From NCBI GenBank assembly GCA_964020975.1, contig OZ026630.1:21573588-21637587 (forward strand): 64,000 nt of DNA, in the 5' to 3' direction. This stretch comes from Hermodice carunculata (taxonomy: Eukaryota; Annelida; Polychaeta; Eunicida; Amphinomidae). Below, piece by piece: positions 1 to 50,575 of the stretch (the stretch's first letter is position 1; each line of letters begins with the position of its first letter). The notes beneath the pieces were generated by a model, which did no database searches, was not told the origin of the DNA, and worked only from the letters and a program-made list of their open reading frames with translations. The position numbers and the translations under genes are program-made.

Positions 1-444
1 TTATAAATCCTTCTATTTTTCATATTAGCATTTTTCAGTCTAAAAAATCAGCATTTTGGTATTTTGAAATTCCGTGAACGGCATTTAACAGATGAAAATG
101 TCAGAAAAATATGGACAGATTTTTGTCATACAATTCCCAGCTCGTTAATTTGTGATAATTGAAATACGAAACAACACCTGGATGTCAGCTTTATACAGGT
201 GTATGAACTGTGCTCTTGCCAGGGTCACATCATTGTCCTTCCCCACCATAAAGTTCCCACCTGGCCTGGAAGACAGTGCACCTATATGACCTCCAATGAA
301 GCAACTCTGCGATGCAGCAAACCTGACTTAGCTAACTTTATTCAAACAGAAGCTACAGCATGCTGAAAACACAGTATTTTCACAATTACGGACTATCTCC
401 GTTGGGATGCGCAACCAGCCAATCACAACTGTAGTCTGTAACCT
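1..444. repeat. 444-bp direct repeat, copy 1
   Basis: This block reappears at 2563-3006 with only one difference that I could find (A versus G in ATGGACAGAT/ATGGACGGAT). The left side may continue beyond the window. It ends with AACTGTAGTCTGT at 427-439 followed by AACCTAATAG, which mirrors the sequence just left of copy 2 (CTAATAGG, then ACAGACTACAGTT). It has no coding potential. Near identity implies a recent duplication or a young pair of element ends; the family is not recognised. Confidence 0.9.
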
Positions 445-2551
445 AATAGACTTATCAAAATTTTTAAAACTTGTTTAACTGAAGCCACAACTTATTTTCT
501 GCAAAGGATTTGCATTAACTTTACCAAACTTCAATATTAAAGAAAATATCAACTTTTTTGCGAGCAACCTTTAAATCTGAAAAATCAGTTTTTATGACAA
601 ATAAAATAAATAATTTAAATTTTGAGGAAAATTATATAATTGCATCCAATCAATTCTTTTCTGTCCAATATGAATACGATACACAATGGGCTATGATGCA
701 AACCCATAATCACTTGCCTGCATGTCCTGCCCTTACAATGAGAGATCAAATTACAATGCCCCACCCCTTAATTTTAACCCCAAATTTGAATATATTGCTA
801 AAATTTTATGAATTTTTAGGTGAAATTGGTGATTTTTTTATTATTTATGGATAGATTCGTAACATTTGTCTACAAAAAATATGACATCTATCACTGCTGA
901 GGCATTAATGGCGGATGGGGGGAGTATCATTTACACCGAGTCAGCATCTAATACCAGTCATTATGGCAGTATTTTCCTGATATAATCTGAATTATGGCAG
1001 ACAATGGAACAGTTTCAGTGTTTAAACATTGTTAGCCCATCAAAGTGCACAGTTTAAGACCAGTAGGTCACAGATTAGAGTAGGAGTATTCAGCAAATTA
1101 TGTTTTTTGGTACTAAAATTATGGAATTTTAACGTGCCCTTTGTTTGAACATTAGGAGGGCAGTTGGGTGATCCAGCTTCCACAAACCAATAGTGCTATG
1201 CCTTTTTTTCTGCAGTAGACTTTATAAGTTGTGGTTTATTGACATGGTTTCTGGTGTATGTGCACATATTAGAAAGAAAATGACAAAAGTTTGTACAGTT
1301 ACTCCAATATCATAAATGCATATTTGTATTCATAAGTGCTCTGATTTTAAATTTGATAAGTATCCAATTATCAATCCAATTATCAGGTGCAAGTGTTTTC
1401 AGGCAAGTGTTTAATGGAAGCTAACTTTTTTTCCCCTTGTTTCACTTTCTGAAACTCTTATAATTTTATGTGGTTGTATGTCGAAGTTCAAATGTTTTGC
1501 CACCTATGTACACTACCTTGGTAAAAGTTATAAAATCTGCAGTTCATAAGTGCTGTCACCCATATTCATGGATATAAATTGATTCATTTATGTGAAAATA
1601 ATATGCTGATGAACTCAACAGCTCAACAAAGTCAGCATGCCTGATTTTAAATGATTTACCCCAGTCAAATGACACACATATATGACAAGCTTTTGTCTAC
1701 CAAAAAATAAAAAATAAAAATAAAAATAAAAAGGGGTGGGGGTGGGGGAGAAACTAAAACAAAACCAAAAAAACAAAGAAATTTACATTTTACCTAAGAT
1801 TTGTACAGCTCTACTGACAGACAATGCGCATTTTTTTCTGGTATGCCGAAAATCACTTTGACATGATTTTGTATAAACAGCTCTGCATATGAATGGAGGC
1901 TGTAGGCCTACAATGACAATGCCACAAAATTAAAAGTTTGAAACAGAGGGTCACTAAGTTTCATATCAATGGGATTAGCATGATTTATTCAGGTCATATT
2001 AGCATTGTTAATTTCTCATACACACATATGATTACCTGTGTGGTCCCTGTGAGGTATCGCTAAATACAAAGGGCTATGGAAGCTATCTATCTACCAAGCA
2101 GTCAGCAAAGGAGGCATAGCCTGTGCACTTGTTAAATGTCTTGCAGCGAATCCTGTTATTATTAATGCAGTGTGGTTCCACTGATAGGTGCAAATTGTCT
2201 ATGCACAATGATTTGCGACATAAATGTGATACTTAATGAATTTTTAGAAAATTGAGACTGTTAAACTTGATATTCACAGCCGATCTGTGGGCGTAAAACT
2301 TCTTTTCTCCTTTCATAAGCTGGCCTGAGGTGCACAATACCATAGCCCGAACCATTTGCCTTGTGATCTACAGTCCCAGGACCATATCTTGCATGCTCCA
2401 TCCATGTAAAAGTTGTTAGGATCACTCAAAATTGTCCAGGCAGATGTCAAAAAGTGCTGACTTCCCATTTTTAACTTGCTTGATGGACGATAATAGAATA
2501 ACAACATGACCATGTGAGTCCCAATGCATACAGAGTTAGCCCTAATAGGCC
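445..2551. other. Non-coding spacer between the two 444-bp repeats
   Basis: No ORF with recognisable similarity lies here on either strand. It is AT-rich, with a short A-rich/G-rich simple stretch near 1700-1780 (AAAAATAAAAATAAAAAT followed by a G-rich run). The spacer begins with CCTAATAG next to copy 1 and ends with CCTAATAG next to copy 2, so the two repeats and the spacer may be one composite unit. Confidence 0.5.
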
Positions 2552-3006
2552 ACAGACTACAGTTATAAATCCTTCTATTTTTCATATTAGCATTTTTCAG
2601 TCTAAAAAATCAGCATTTTGGTATTTTGAAATTCCGTGAACGGCATTTAACAGATGAAAATGTCAGAAAAATATGGACGGATTTTTGTCATACAATTCCC
2701 AGCTCGTTAATTTGTGATAATTGAAATACGAAACAACACCTGGATGTCAGCTTTATACAGGTGTATGAACTGTGCTCTTGCCAGGGTCACATCATTGTCC
2801 TTCCCCACCATAAAGTTCCCACCTGGCCTGGAAGACAGTGCACCTATATGACCTCCAATGAAGCAACTCTGCGATGCAGCAAACCTGACTTAGCTAACTT
2901 TATTCAAACAGAAGCTACAGCATGCTGAAAACACAGTATTTTCACAATTACGGACTATCTCCGTTGGGATGCGCAACCAGCCAATCACAACTGTAGTCTG
3001 TAACCT
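2552..3006. repeat. 444-bp direct repeat, copy 2, with 13-bp terminal inverted repeats
   Basis: Copy 2 of the repeat at 1-444. Including the few bases to its left it is bounded by ACAGACTACAGTT (2552-2564) and its exact reverse complement AACTGTAGTCTGT (2989-3001), so the unit looks like a small non-autonomous element of about 450 bp. Its right edge lies about 20 bp from the 3' end of the minus-strand reverse-transcriptase fragment at 3028-3969. No coding capacity. Confidence 0.75.
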
Positions 3007-3027
3007 TCTTGTGTGAGAATATGATCT

Positions 3028-3969
3028 TCATGCAGCTGTAAAGTTTGTTTTTGCCAATTCTTCCATCCATTTTGACTCATCATAATGTAAATAAAGGTTG
3101 GCAATATATGGGGTTGGATCTGTTCCCATTGGCCTGCCTTCTATTTGTTGATAGACTCTGGTTCCAAAAAAAAAATATGCATTGTTGATAATGTATTCTA
3201 TCATTTGAGCACAGTATTGCTTCATGTAAGATATTCCTTTGCTATTCCCTTTATCAAATTTAGCCTCAGCAGCAGATATTTTAAAATTCTGACATTTGCC
3301 TCCTTTGAACGCTTTATCCAACATTGAAATTAACACGTTCTTTAGGTTTGTCAAGTTGATCTTTGCATACAATGTTGAGAAATCAAAGGTATGAATTGAT
3401 TTGGCACCATTCTTATTGTTGATTTTTTCAGTGTCTAGTAGAATATCACTTTTGCCATCTGTAATCCACATTCTATTCACTCCTGTATACATTTTCACTT
3501 TTTTGCAGTAGTTAGTATGTGAATTTTTGACAAGTTTGAGAACTTTAATGAGTTTTTTGGCAACTTGTTTCCAAACACATTTCTTTGCTGCAATGATGAA
3601 CCTGAATTTAACAGGGGTTTTATGCATTTTGACAATTGCATATATAAGCGGTAACTCTTTGTCCTCATTTGACAGAATGCATTTCAACTCCTTGTTTTTA
3701 TCCACTTGGTCCTTGATAGCAGTATCAGAGGTTCTTGCCTGTTGATAATTTTCATTATTTAATTCCATCAGTTTTGTATTAATGTAGTATGGTTTACAAG
3801 TTAGTGCAATGTTATTGCTAGCTTTGTCAACAGGTGTGACGACGAACTTGTCATGCAAGTCTTGCAATTCCTGACTACAATGCGAATCCTGCAGCACTTG
3901 TTTACTCTGTCTCCACTTTTGAAGAGGTCCTTTTCTCAGGTATTTAATTCTTTCATCCACTTTTTCCAT
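3028..3969 (-). mobile_element. Penelope-like reverse transcriptase fragment
   Basis: This minus-strand reading frame of about 313 codons encodes part of a reverse transcriptase. Recognisable pieces in order are FVVTPVDKASNNIAL (residues about 42-56), the palm motif HTFDFSTLYAKINLTNL (about 192-208), and YQQIEGRPMGTDPTPYIANL (about 273-292). The spacing FDFSTLY ... G.PMG....P..ANL..E is that of Penelope-like and related RTs of aquatic invertebrates rather than LINE or retroviral RTs. The endonuclease part expected downstream is absent; the frame ends next to repeat copy 2. It is a broken, partial copy. Assignment to Penelope-like elements is by motif memory. Confidence 0.6.
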
Positions 3970-4059
3970 TATCTTAACTTTCCAGTCATCAAATGCCTTG
4001 TTACAGATTCAGACAGACAAACATGAGCGGTCACATAAGCTTTGCGACCTTTGGTGAGC

Positions 4060-4600
4060 AGAACTAATAAAAGACAGTTGTGAACAGGAGAATGGGTATT
4101 ACTGATACGAATAAGTTAGACACACATGCATTATTTGAAAATTTGTTAGATGTTGAAAAATATTTGACAAATGTATACTATAGACCACATAGAATGACTT
4201 TAACAAGATTATGTTGTTCATCACATTGTTGAAATATTGAAAAGGGCAGCAGAGAAGGTTATGACAGAAGTGACAGACTCTGTAAAAGGTGTTTAATTAA
4301 GCAAGGTAAACCTTGTATAGAAAATGAGTTTCATTTTGTAATTGAATGTAAATTATATGAACAACTGAAGAGTTCTTTATTACCAGAATATATAACTAAA
4401 TATAAATGTCAAGATAGTTTTATAGACTTATGAGATCAACCAATGCATGGGAACAATGTTATCTTGCTGAATTTATTTATGAAGCATTTAAAAAAAGGGA
4501 TAATTTTCTGCACCTTCAGAGTAAATTTGTATATTTCTGTAACTTCTCAATCATTGTACCATGGGCTGGACGCCTTGGATACTGAAATAAACTAACACAC
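4060..4600 (+). mobile_element. 3' end of a LINE (non-LTR retrotransposon)
   Basis: Plus-strand translation gives pieces such as RLCKRC and ENEFHFVIECKLYEQLKSSL, followed by LLPEYI. This is the Cys/His-rich tail (C..C ... H...C) found at the C-terminus of many LINE ORF2 proteins. The frame carries several stops and shifts. It ends in an untranslated tail with GGGCTGGACGCCTTGGATAC and AATAAA-like sequence near 4590, typical of LINE 3' ends. The reverse transcriptase core is missing, so this is a 5'-truncated decayed copy. Confidence 0.6.
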
Positions 4601-6689
4601 TATACATGTAAATTGAAGTTGGAAGGACACCTCTACCTTTCATAGTTTTGGACATACTCAAGGTTTAAATTTTCAAATGGTCCTAATTTGCATAACTTTT
4701 ACAACCTTCACCCCTCTTCAAAAAAAAGTCTGACTTGATGTATGGAAGTATAATCATGCTAAGTTTGGAGTTTCTGCATAAAGTAGTCTTCAAATCAAAT
4801 GTCAGAAAAATTTGCTGATAAAGAAACAAAGAAAAAATTCACATGTAAAAACAATACCAGTGTTGGCACACAGACATGATAAAGAAACCAAACAAAAACA
4901 GAATGTCTGTGTTAGCACAAAGATATAAATGTGAAAGTGGTAGACAATTTGCATTTGGACACTTTGTGTAATTTGAGCAGGAATGGATAAATATAAAGCT
5001 TATAGCCTGAACTTATCCAGCTAATGTGAAGTTTTTTTACTCCTAAACTTTTTTGAAGCGTTATGTCTGTGTGCCAACACAGACAAATTTTTTCTTTTCT
5101 AGTTTTGACTCAAAATGTCTCTGGTCAAAGTGTTTTCTCAGCCAGCTGCTCTCCTAAGGGAAGCTATTGGTTCATTGAGACTATACGACTATAAATATTA
5201 CTTACTTATATTCTTCTTCCCTGCTGAGCAGATCTTTTCCATGGCTGCCAATATCATTTCTTATGTTTGTTGCAGACTTTCTGCCTCCAGAAGTTGGTCT
5301 GCTTTTCCCCTAAAATCCACCAAGATCAGAACATTGTCAAACAACTTCATGTAAGCAATGCTAAATCTTCCATTGCTTCCTCCATTAGCCAAGTCTGGAT
5401 GTACTGGAAAAAATGTTAAAACATTACAATAGGGATAAGACAGTAAGCAATTTTTTCTTTAATATATCACTGTATGTACATACATTTAACATCTTCACGT
5501 TCATTTGTCACAGGGAAATTATATGAGTCAATAGCTTTCCTCAACATGGGTTGTCAGTTTAACCATACGTCATTGAGTTTGCCTCGGCGATCTATGGTTT
5601 AACACTCAACCGATGCCAAGAAAAGCTGTTGATGTGGGTCATGTTTATATATTTGTGTCTTTTTGTCCAGAACCACTTCCTACTCAGCGTTACCCTATTC
5701 TGCAGTACACTCCAGGAGCTAACTTTTCATTCTCTAATCTATGTAAATATGCAAGTACTATTGTCCATATTGCACATGTGCTTCTGTAGAATTTTGACGA
5801 AGACTGCATTAGCCCAAATATATTTAAGGGTCTTCAGTGGGTAACTCATCTACAGATCTCATTCAAATTGTTGTTCATTCATGTTGAAATTAGTATCAAA
5901 CACTGAAGCAGGTGACATTTGACCCCCAGTCAGTTTTTGGAGATCAAAGAGGGAAACGATTAACCTCAACAAATCTAAAGTTGTAGACTGGAGGACAAGC
6001 TTAGCCATAAGTACCAAGTAGAAAGCAGGTCTTTCACATAGGCAATGGTGCTACTTTCTTTCCTTATTTCATATGAGGAAAGATCATAGCTAGGAGTAGA
6101 GGATTCATTTTCCCAGTCACAAAAATGTACCCTTTGATTCATGATCTGATTCGCTACAGATAATTTATAAATATTTGGGCAGTCTGGGTACAGACCTATT
6201 TGACAGTAATGTAAACAAAGTTTACCACATTCCCAATTTACACACTATGCACTGAATTGATCTAGCTATGAACTTGGCAATTCCCAGACAAAGCAACACT
6301 TTTTTTTCTTTACAGTGTCTGGAAACGGCTCATTTGAGATGGGCATTAGGGGTCAGCCATTTTCATCAACAATTACACAGAGTACCCAGTGGGGAGAGGG
6401 TCAAGATCAATGTGTATTTGGCTTGTTCTTGATTGATACTATGACCGCCCCATCATTTATTTTTATAATATTCATTAGCTATTTTGTTTTATAATGAGTT
6501 AACTAAAAAAGGCTCTCAAGCAAGACTATACATTGAGCATGGCAGTCCACTGTTTGTGTTTCCTTGATGTGACCAAAACATAGAGAGTGCAACATGTGCC
6601 ACTGTTTAGAATTCTGTTGCAATGAGGCATTCCAGGGTGTAATTAGATTTATTAAGTTATGGGTATCAGTCTCAAAAGATCTGAGTTAA
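4601..6689. other. Gene-free interval
   Basis: Unique-looking AT-rich sequence. Apart from the hairpin repeat at 5526-5632 I see no gene, RNA or recognisable element. The short open frames here have no family signature. Confidence 0.4.
5526..5632. repeat. Hairpin MITE family, diverged copy
   Basis: Starts AGTCAATAGCTTTCCTCAAC and ends GCCAAGAAAAGCTGTTGAT, an imperfect inverted pair. The centre is longer than in the other copies of this family (21670, 34946, 35811, 52529, 54847 and 60818). Confidence 0.6.
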
Positions 6690-6918
6690 TGGGGCAAGAT
6701 CTTCTCCAGTTATTTTTCTGTTTCCAATGGCATAGAACAAGATGGGGTTCTTTCCCCAGTGTTGATTAATGTATATATTGATGAGATAAGTAACGAGCTA
6801 AACGAGATAACAACTGTTGGATGTACCTCTGGTAACATAATTGTTTATAACTTGCTTTGTGCAGATGATATGTGCCTTACTGCTCCCTCAGCTAAAGGGC
6901 TTCAAACTTTAATACATT
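6690..6918 (+). mobile_element. Older LINE reverse transcriptase, left part, interrupted by another LINE
   Basis: One open frame reads NGIEQDGVLSPVLINVYIDE, then CTSGNIIVYNLLCADDMCL and APSAKGLQTLIH. These are RT motifs: the (R)QGGVLSP block, and a YADD-type catalytic box that here reads CADD. The N-terminal part is not seen. The frame breaks off where the CR1/Jockey-like element begins, and the family's next segment resumes at 8723. The subfamily is not determined, but it clearly differs from the inserted element. Confidence 0.65.
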
Positions 6919-8706
6919 GAAAAATCAGTTCTACTCAGTATTTAGCAAAGACGATCCCTCAACCCCAGTCCCTGAGCTTGGACAAAGCCCATACCCAACT
7001 ATCCCGGACTTCCATATTACCTCCAACGGAATTGACAAAATGCTATCCCAGTTAAACCCCCATACGGCAGCAGGACCAGACAACATACAAGCACAAGTTC
7101 TAAAAGACCTCCACAAAGAAATTGCCCCAATCCTTCAGATTATTTTTCAAAACTCCCTGGATCAAGGTATTGTACCAATTCATTGGAAAAATGCCAACAT
7201 AGCCCCCATATTTAAGAAAGGTGAAAAATTTAAACCAAGTAATTATCGCCCTGTCTCACTAACATGTATATGCTCCAAAGTCATGGAGCATATAATAGTT
7301 AGCCAGATTATGAACCATTTAGAATATAACGATATACTTTTTGAATGGCAATACGGTTTTCGCGAGAAAAGATCTTGCGAAACCCAGCTACTTACATTTA
7401 TTCATGAAATTACACGTAATATGAATGAGCAGGAGCAAACGGATGTCATTATTATGGATTTTGAAAAAGCTTTCGACAAAGTTTCTCACCGCCACCTACT
7501 AGAAAAAATTAAATATTACGGCATCTCTGACAAAATCACATCCTGGATAAAAGACTTCCTACACAATAGATCACAATCAGTCTTAGTAAATGGCGAATCC
7601 TCTTCCCATCTTCCCGTAGAATCAGGTGTCCCCCAAGGTACAGTTCTTGGCCCTATCCTCTTTCTTATATATATAAACGACCTACCTAACAACATAAAGT
7701 CTTCAGTCAGATTATTTGCCGACGACTGTCTCCTGTACAGGAAAATATCCTGTCAGGAAGACACAAACATTCTACAGCAGGACCTAAACAGACTGTCCAC
7801 TTGGGAAACAACTTGGTTGATGAAATTCCACCCAGCCAAATGTAACATCCTTAGAGTAACAAGAAAACATAAACCCTTCCTCCATAATTACACCCTACAT
7901 AACCACACCCTGGAATCTGCTGACAGTGCAAAATACCTCGGAGTTACCATCACCTCAAAACTATCTTGGACCCCCCACACAGACAACATCACTTCTAAGT
8001 CATACAAAACCCTTGGCCTCCTACGAAGAAACCTAAAAAAAGCCCCAGTTGAAACCAAATCCTTAGCCTATAAATCCCTAATCAGACCCAACCTAGAATA
8101 CTGCGCTAGCGTCTGGGACCCACACACTCAAAAAGACACACACAAAATAGAAATGGTACAGAGGAGGGCAGCACGGTTTGCAACAAATAGATATCATAAC
8201 ACAAGCAGTGTTGGCAACATGCTGTCCCTCCTACACTGGCCCACCCTACAGGAACGCAGACATAACATTCGTATGTGTATGGTTTATAAAATCATACACC
8301 ACATCGTTGCTATCCCTCCCTCAAACTACCTCACGCCTAAACCTCGCCTGTCAAGTACCCAACACCCCCTTACCTTTCTAACCTACCAAACATCCAGAGA
8401 TTACTACAAGTTCAGCTTTTTCCCGCGTAGCATTATAGAATGGAATAACCTCCCCCTAACAGTTGTCACAGCCCCAAGCCTGATGGGCTTCCAATCTCAA
8501 TTGGCAGCCCACCAGGCTCACTCCCTGTAAATTTGACATCTGATTTTAATCGCCTCACTAACACCTAACACACTTTCTTTTGATTATACACCTGCCTTGT
8601 CCAATCACTAACTTTCTCATTAATATTTCTCTCTTTTTTCTAGCAGCCTACACGGCCATAATGCTCATGTATGAGCGTCGGCTGAATTTATATGATGATG
8701 ATGATG
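6919..8706 (+). mobile_element. CR1/Jockey-superfamily LINE, 5' truncated, RT frame open to the stop
   Basis: An unbroken frame of 536 codons runs to a TAA at 8528-8530. It has no true start because the element is 5' truncated just upstream of RLxQFYSVF-like sequence. Motifs in order: AAGPDNIQAQVLK, NYRPVSLTCICSKVMEHI, QYGFREKRSCETQL, the palm IIMDFEKAFDKVSHRHLLEK, SGVPQGTVLGPILFLIYIND, catalytic LFADDCLLY, and the thumb/C-terminal block YLGVTITSKLSWTPH and LIRPNLEYCASVWDPH. A 176-bp 3' tail ends in (ATG)n at 8690-8706. An intact frame with a simple-repeat tail points to a recent insertion. The endonuclease domain and ORF1 are lost through 5' truncation. Confidence 0.9.
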
Positions 8707-8722
8707 TATATGTAGTCTTGTA

Positions 8723-8950
8723 GATGTATGTGTTAAAGAGACTTATCACTTAGATCTGAAATATAATACCACAAAGAAAACAAACAAACACCCCCCAAAA
8801 AGAGCAAAAACAACAACAAAAACAGCATACATGTGTATCCAGCCTAAGTCCTGAAAACTGCAAAACCTGAATGAACGGAGAATTGAATACGTGAAAGTAA
8901 TAAACATCTGGGCTGTTACATTTTCAATAACCACAGAGATGATGTCTGGA
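8723..8950 (+). mobile_element. Older LINE, right part, resuming after the nested insertion
   Basis: Immediately after the (ATG)n tail a frame reads DVCVKETYHLDLKYNTTKKT. This matches the segment expected about 10-15 residues after the CADD box in LINE RTs (.VCEKYA...D..YN.KKT). This supports one older LINE copy split by the element at 6919-8706. Similarity fades by about 8950. Confidence 0.5.
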
Positions 8951-8960
8951 AGCAATTATG

Positions 8961-9279
8961 ATCTATGCACTGCATAGCCAATTGTTTGGTGAAAAAAAAA
9001 ATGGTATATGTAGTAGACCGTTAACTGTTCCTGAAGGGAGGTTGTTCCAATTGCTCGTGGGAAAATGAAAACTTGTTACATGTCACTGTCACACTGTGAC
9101 GCTGTGAGCCTGTGTTATCAGTTCTGGTTGAAACTGTCCTGAATTAGTTGTTCTCTAGCAATATATGTACATGTTATTTCACATATTAGAAAATATCGAT
9201 TAAGACATTATTACAAACTATTTGATCATCTGAAAATGTGTGTTGCATCATTAAACACATCACTTTTTGCGGCTTTCTT
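8961..9279. other. Gene-free interval
   Basis: AT-rich sequence with no recognisable gene or element. It leads into the CpG-rich promoter region. Confidence 0.4.
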
Positions 9280-9549
9280 ACCGAGGAAACCCTCACTGGC
9301 CCCTTCCTTTCCGCCATGTTGTTTACAACCTAGGGCGCATGCGTGTAGGTAAGCGGGAAGTTGGTCGTGATTGTCATAGTCTTAAATTTTTCTGGGAATC
9401 CCAGTTAAACTGCCTATACATGCACAGCATTACAGTATAAATAATATATATCTTCATGAACTCACTATAAGAGATATATGTGTTACTAAATAAAGAATAT
9501 ATAACAAAATAAATTTGCGACACACGGGCACCTGCGCTTTTCAGTCCAA

Positions 9550-9645
9550 ATGTAAATAGCGGAGAGGTGCAGACGGAGCCATGTGCAGATGCTTTGTTTG
9601 TGCTGAAAACTGAACTTCAGGGATGGCTTCTTTGCACACTTTGTC

Positions 9646-9649
<4 letters not shown>
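9550..9649 (+). promoter_or_regulatory. Three short upstream ORFs before the RFX7 start
   Basis: The leader holds a minimal start-stop ORF ATGTAA (9550-9555), a 10-codon ORF (9581-9613) and an 8-codon ORF (9623-9649). The last one's TGA overlaps the RFX7 start codon as ATGA. If transcription begins upstream of about 9550, these would favour reinitiation or leaky scanning and could dampen translation. Their use is inferred. Confidence 0.5.
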
Positions 9650-48022
<38,373 letters not shown>

Positions 48023-50427
48023 TATTCCAATGTGTGCATGGACCATAATTGTATCATATGACTAATAAGGTCCAGTATTTTATCATAATATGTATCCATT
48101 TGAATATGTGGAGTGTTTTACAAGTGAAATTCTAACTTTACAATAAAGGAATTACATTTGTGTGGCCTTAAGCAGACTCCATCAAAATTGCACAAGTGTG
48201 TTATGAAAGGCATATTTATGGGAGATGAGACCCAGAATGTTTATATTTTATCAGCTGTTACAGGATAAACAAATTTCTGCCATGGGTCTCAAAAAGAGGA
48301 TGTGCAAGCACTCATTGAATTTTAATGTTTAGATACATGTTGCACTGTCCTGTGAAGACTGATTTTAACTTCAGTGGTGGTTCCCTTTATGTAAAGCCTT
48401 CTTTCTTGCAGGAAGTACGATATTTTCTGCATAATTGTACACTTTAAGAGAGGCCACCCCTTGTATAATGCCAGAGTCTGACATGACCATCTTGTGGCAA
48501 GACATTGTAATCGTAAATCAGTTACAGTGGCACCTGTTCTAAAGACCACCTCCACTATAAGACCATGCCTTTTTGAGACCACTGCTTGAGTGAAGACGTT
48601 TAACTCATTCCCTACAAGTCCCTGATTTTTCCATATATTTACCTAGATTTAAGACGACAATTGCATATTTCAATTCTTGATGAAAATAGCTTTTATTCAA
48701 GTACCAACATGCCTGTAGTGTTAAGTCAGTGGTTCTGGCACTGCCTGGCATGTCATCATAGTATAGAATGAGTTAACTGTGTTCCTTTGACTACTTGCAG
48801 TATGACCTTCTTGCAGGTAGTGGGGGTGGTCTTCCATAAGAAGGTACTGCAGTGCGTGTCCTTTCGTTTTGGCACTGAATCATTGTACTGACACTATAAT
48901 CATTGATAGAAAATTGAACTTGACTGTAAAGATCAATATTTTTATGGAAATGTTTCAAAATGTGCTTGTTGATTTGCATTTACTCGACTATATCCGAACT
49001 CCTGTAGAAAACGGAAATTCCAGATATGTTAAGTGTTTTGAATATCTTGTGGCATATTTTTCTGTCTCCACTGATAAATCCTGATCTCAAACATGTTTTA
49101 ATGATGTTGCCCCAGTAGCTTTTGAGTCTTAATTTGCCTCATAGCTACAAGTCAATGCAAGTAGATCAATTGTCACTAGGTTTCCTTCGAAGCTGGTCAG
49201 TTGAAACTAAGAGAATTGACTTGCATATTTGCTTTATGCCTGCCTTATTTACTGTGATTATGAAGCCATTACGGTTATATAGATTCACAGGTTTTATGCT
49301 GTAAGGGAGCTGGAAACATTGATAAGGCATTGCAGATTTTGCCTCGTTGAAGTCAAACTGCTGTCTGTGAGCCAGTGTTCACCCGTACCAGTGCCCTTTG
49401 CTCATTGTACATTTTTATGAGAGGCCATAGATTTGTTTTAACTTTGTGATGTTATGATATTGATACTGTATTGTGATAGTTTATTCCCACCAATCAGAAT
49501 TGTGTAACTGGATTCGAATACTCAGTCTGTGCACATGTGTAAGTACCAAGGCCAGAATAATGCAGCTATACATGAGAGATGATTAACCCATGCCTCCTTG
49601 AACAACCCTTTCCTTAGTCAACAGCCAAGTGCATAAAAATGTCATATCTCATATTCTATGTGTTTTTAATGACTTCTATTTTAGAGTTGAAAACATTTTG
49701 AAGGAGACCTGTACAGGAGAATAACACATCTAAGGTGGACAAGTTTCTTTTGATGGACTGGTGGCTTACAATGCCTAAGAAGTTGCAAACTTAATCCATA
49801 GAGGAAAGGGGTTAAATTGTATAATGTATTTGAATCTTGCTGAGTATTATACAGGGTATCATTATGTTTGATTCTACTGAATGTGGTCCATTTCAAGACA
49901 AAATTGGAATCATTGCCCATGTACCAAAAGCATCAAATGGTATGCAAGTAGGAAATGTGAGATTTTGTCTGAATGAAACCGCGACTCCACTGTAGAAATA
50001 TTCCTACATTTTCATGTCTAAAATTGCTTTAAGTTAAGCCAAATTTCGTGAATTGCATGTTGTAATTTTGCTTTGAAGATAAGGGGATCCTAGATGAAAT
50101 TTCATGATGCAAATTTGAGAATAATAATGGCAAAATTAAGTCATATTGTAGGTATTAAGGCCTGTGTGTTGGTGTTCATTCAATTTTTTGTCTCAAAATA
50201 TTTATTCTGTGGAAAGAAATTGATTTGAAACTTGCTGCAGCATGATGTGTTGAATCTTGCATGTGTTAACATCCAGAAAATGTCCTCTGTTGGCAAAAGA
50301 GAAACAGATTTTTTTTATTTGATTGAAAATATGCAGTAATGTGTAACTCTAAAACTGTAAGGTCTACTTTATACTGGATGGGCTGCAAGGACACTTGGAA
50401 GACAGTTGGATCAGAGGAACTCATCAT
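48023..50427. other. 3' UTR and gene-free flank
   Basis: Beyond the poly(A) signal I see only a fragment of the TA-type MITE family at about 48520-48600 (TTACAGTGGCACCTGTTCTA), a partial hairpin-MITE arm near 49605-49640 and ordinary AT-rich sequence. No RNA gene was recognised. Confidence 0.4.
48142..48147 (+). promoter_or_regulatory. Poly(A) signal downstream of RFX7
   Basis: AATAAA lies 120 bp after the stop codon. A second AATAAA at about 50913 could serve a longer 3' UTR. Confidence 0.5.
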
Positions 50428-50575
50428 TTAACCTTCTTCCCCTTGAGTCTTGAATTAAAGACTAAGCTGTTGGTGTGGGGCATGTTATCTTGATAGGTCC
50501 CCTTTGCAATTTTTATTTCAAATGTTTTTCATTTGTCTTGAAAGAGATGATGTTCAACCACCAGCTGATGTGTGT
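50428..50575. repeat. Hairpin MITE family, one-armed copy
   Basis: AACCTTCTTCCCCTTGAG resembles the outer end of the family. GTTGGTGTGGGGCATGTTAT and CTTGATAGGTCCC are the inverted form of the left flank seen at other copies. The central hairpin is missing. A G-run follows at 50580. Confidence 0.5.
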
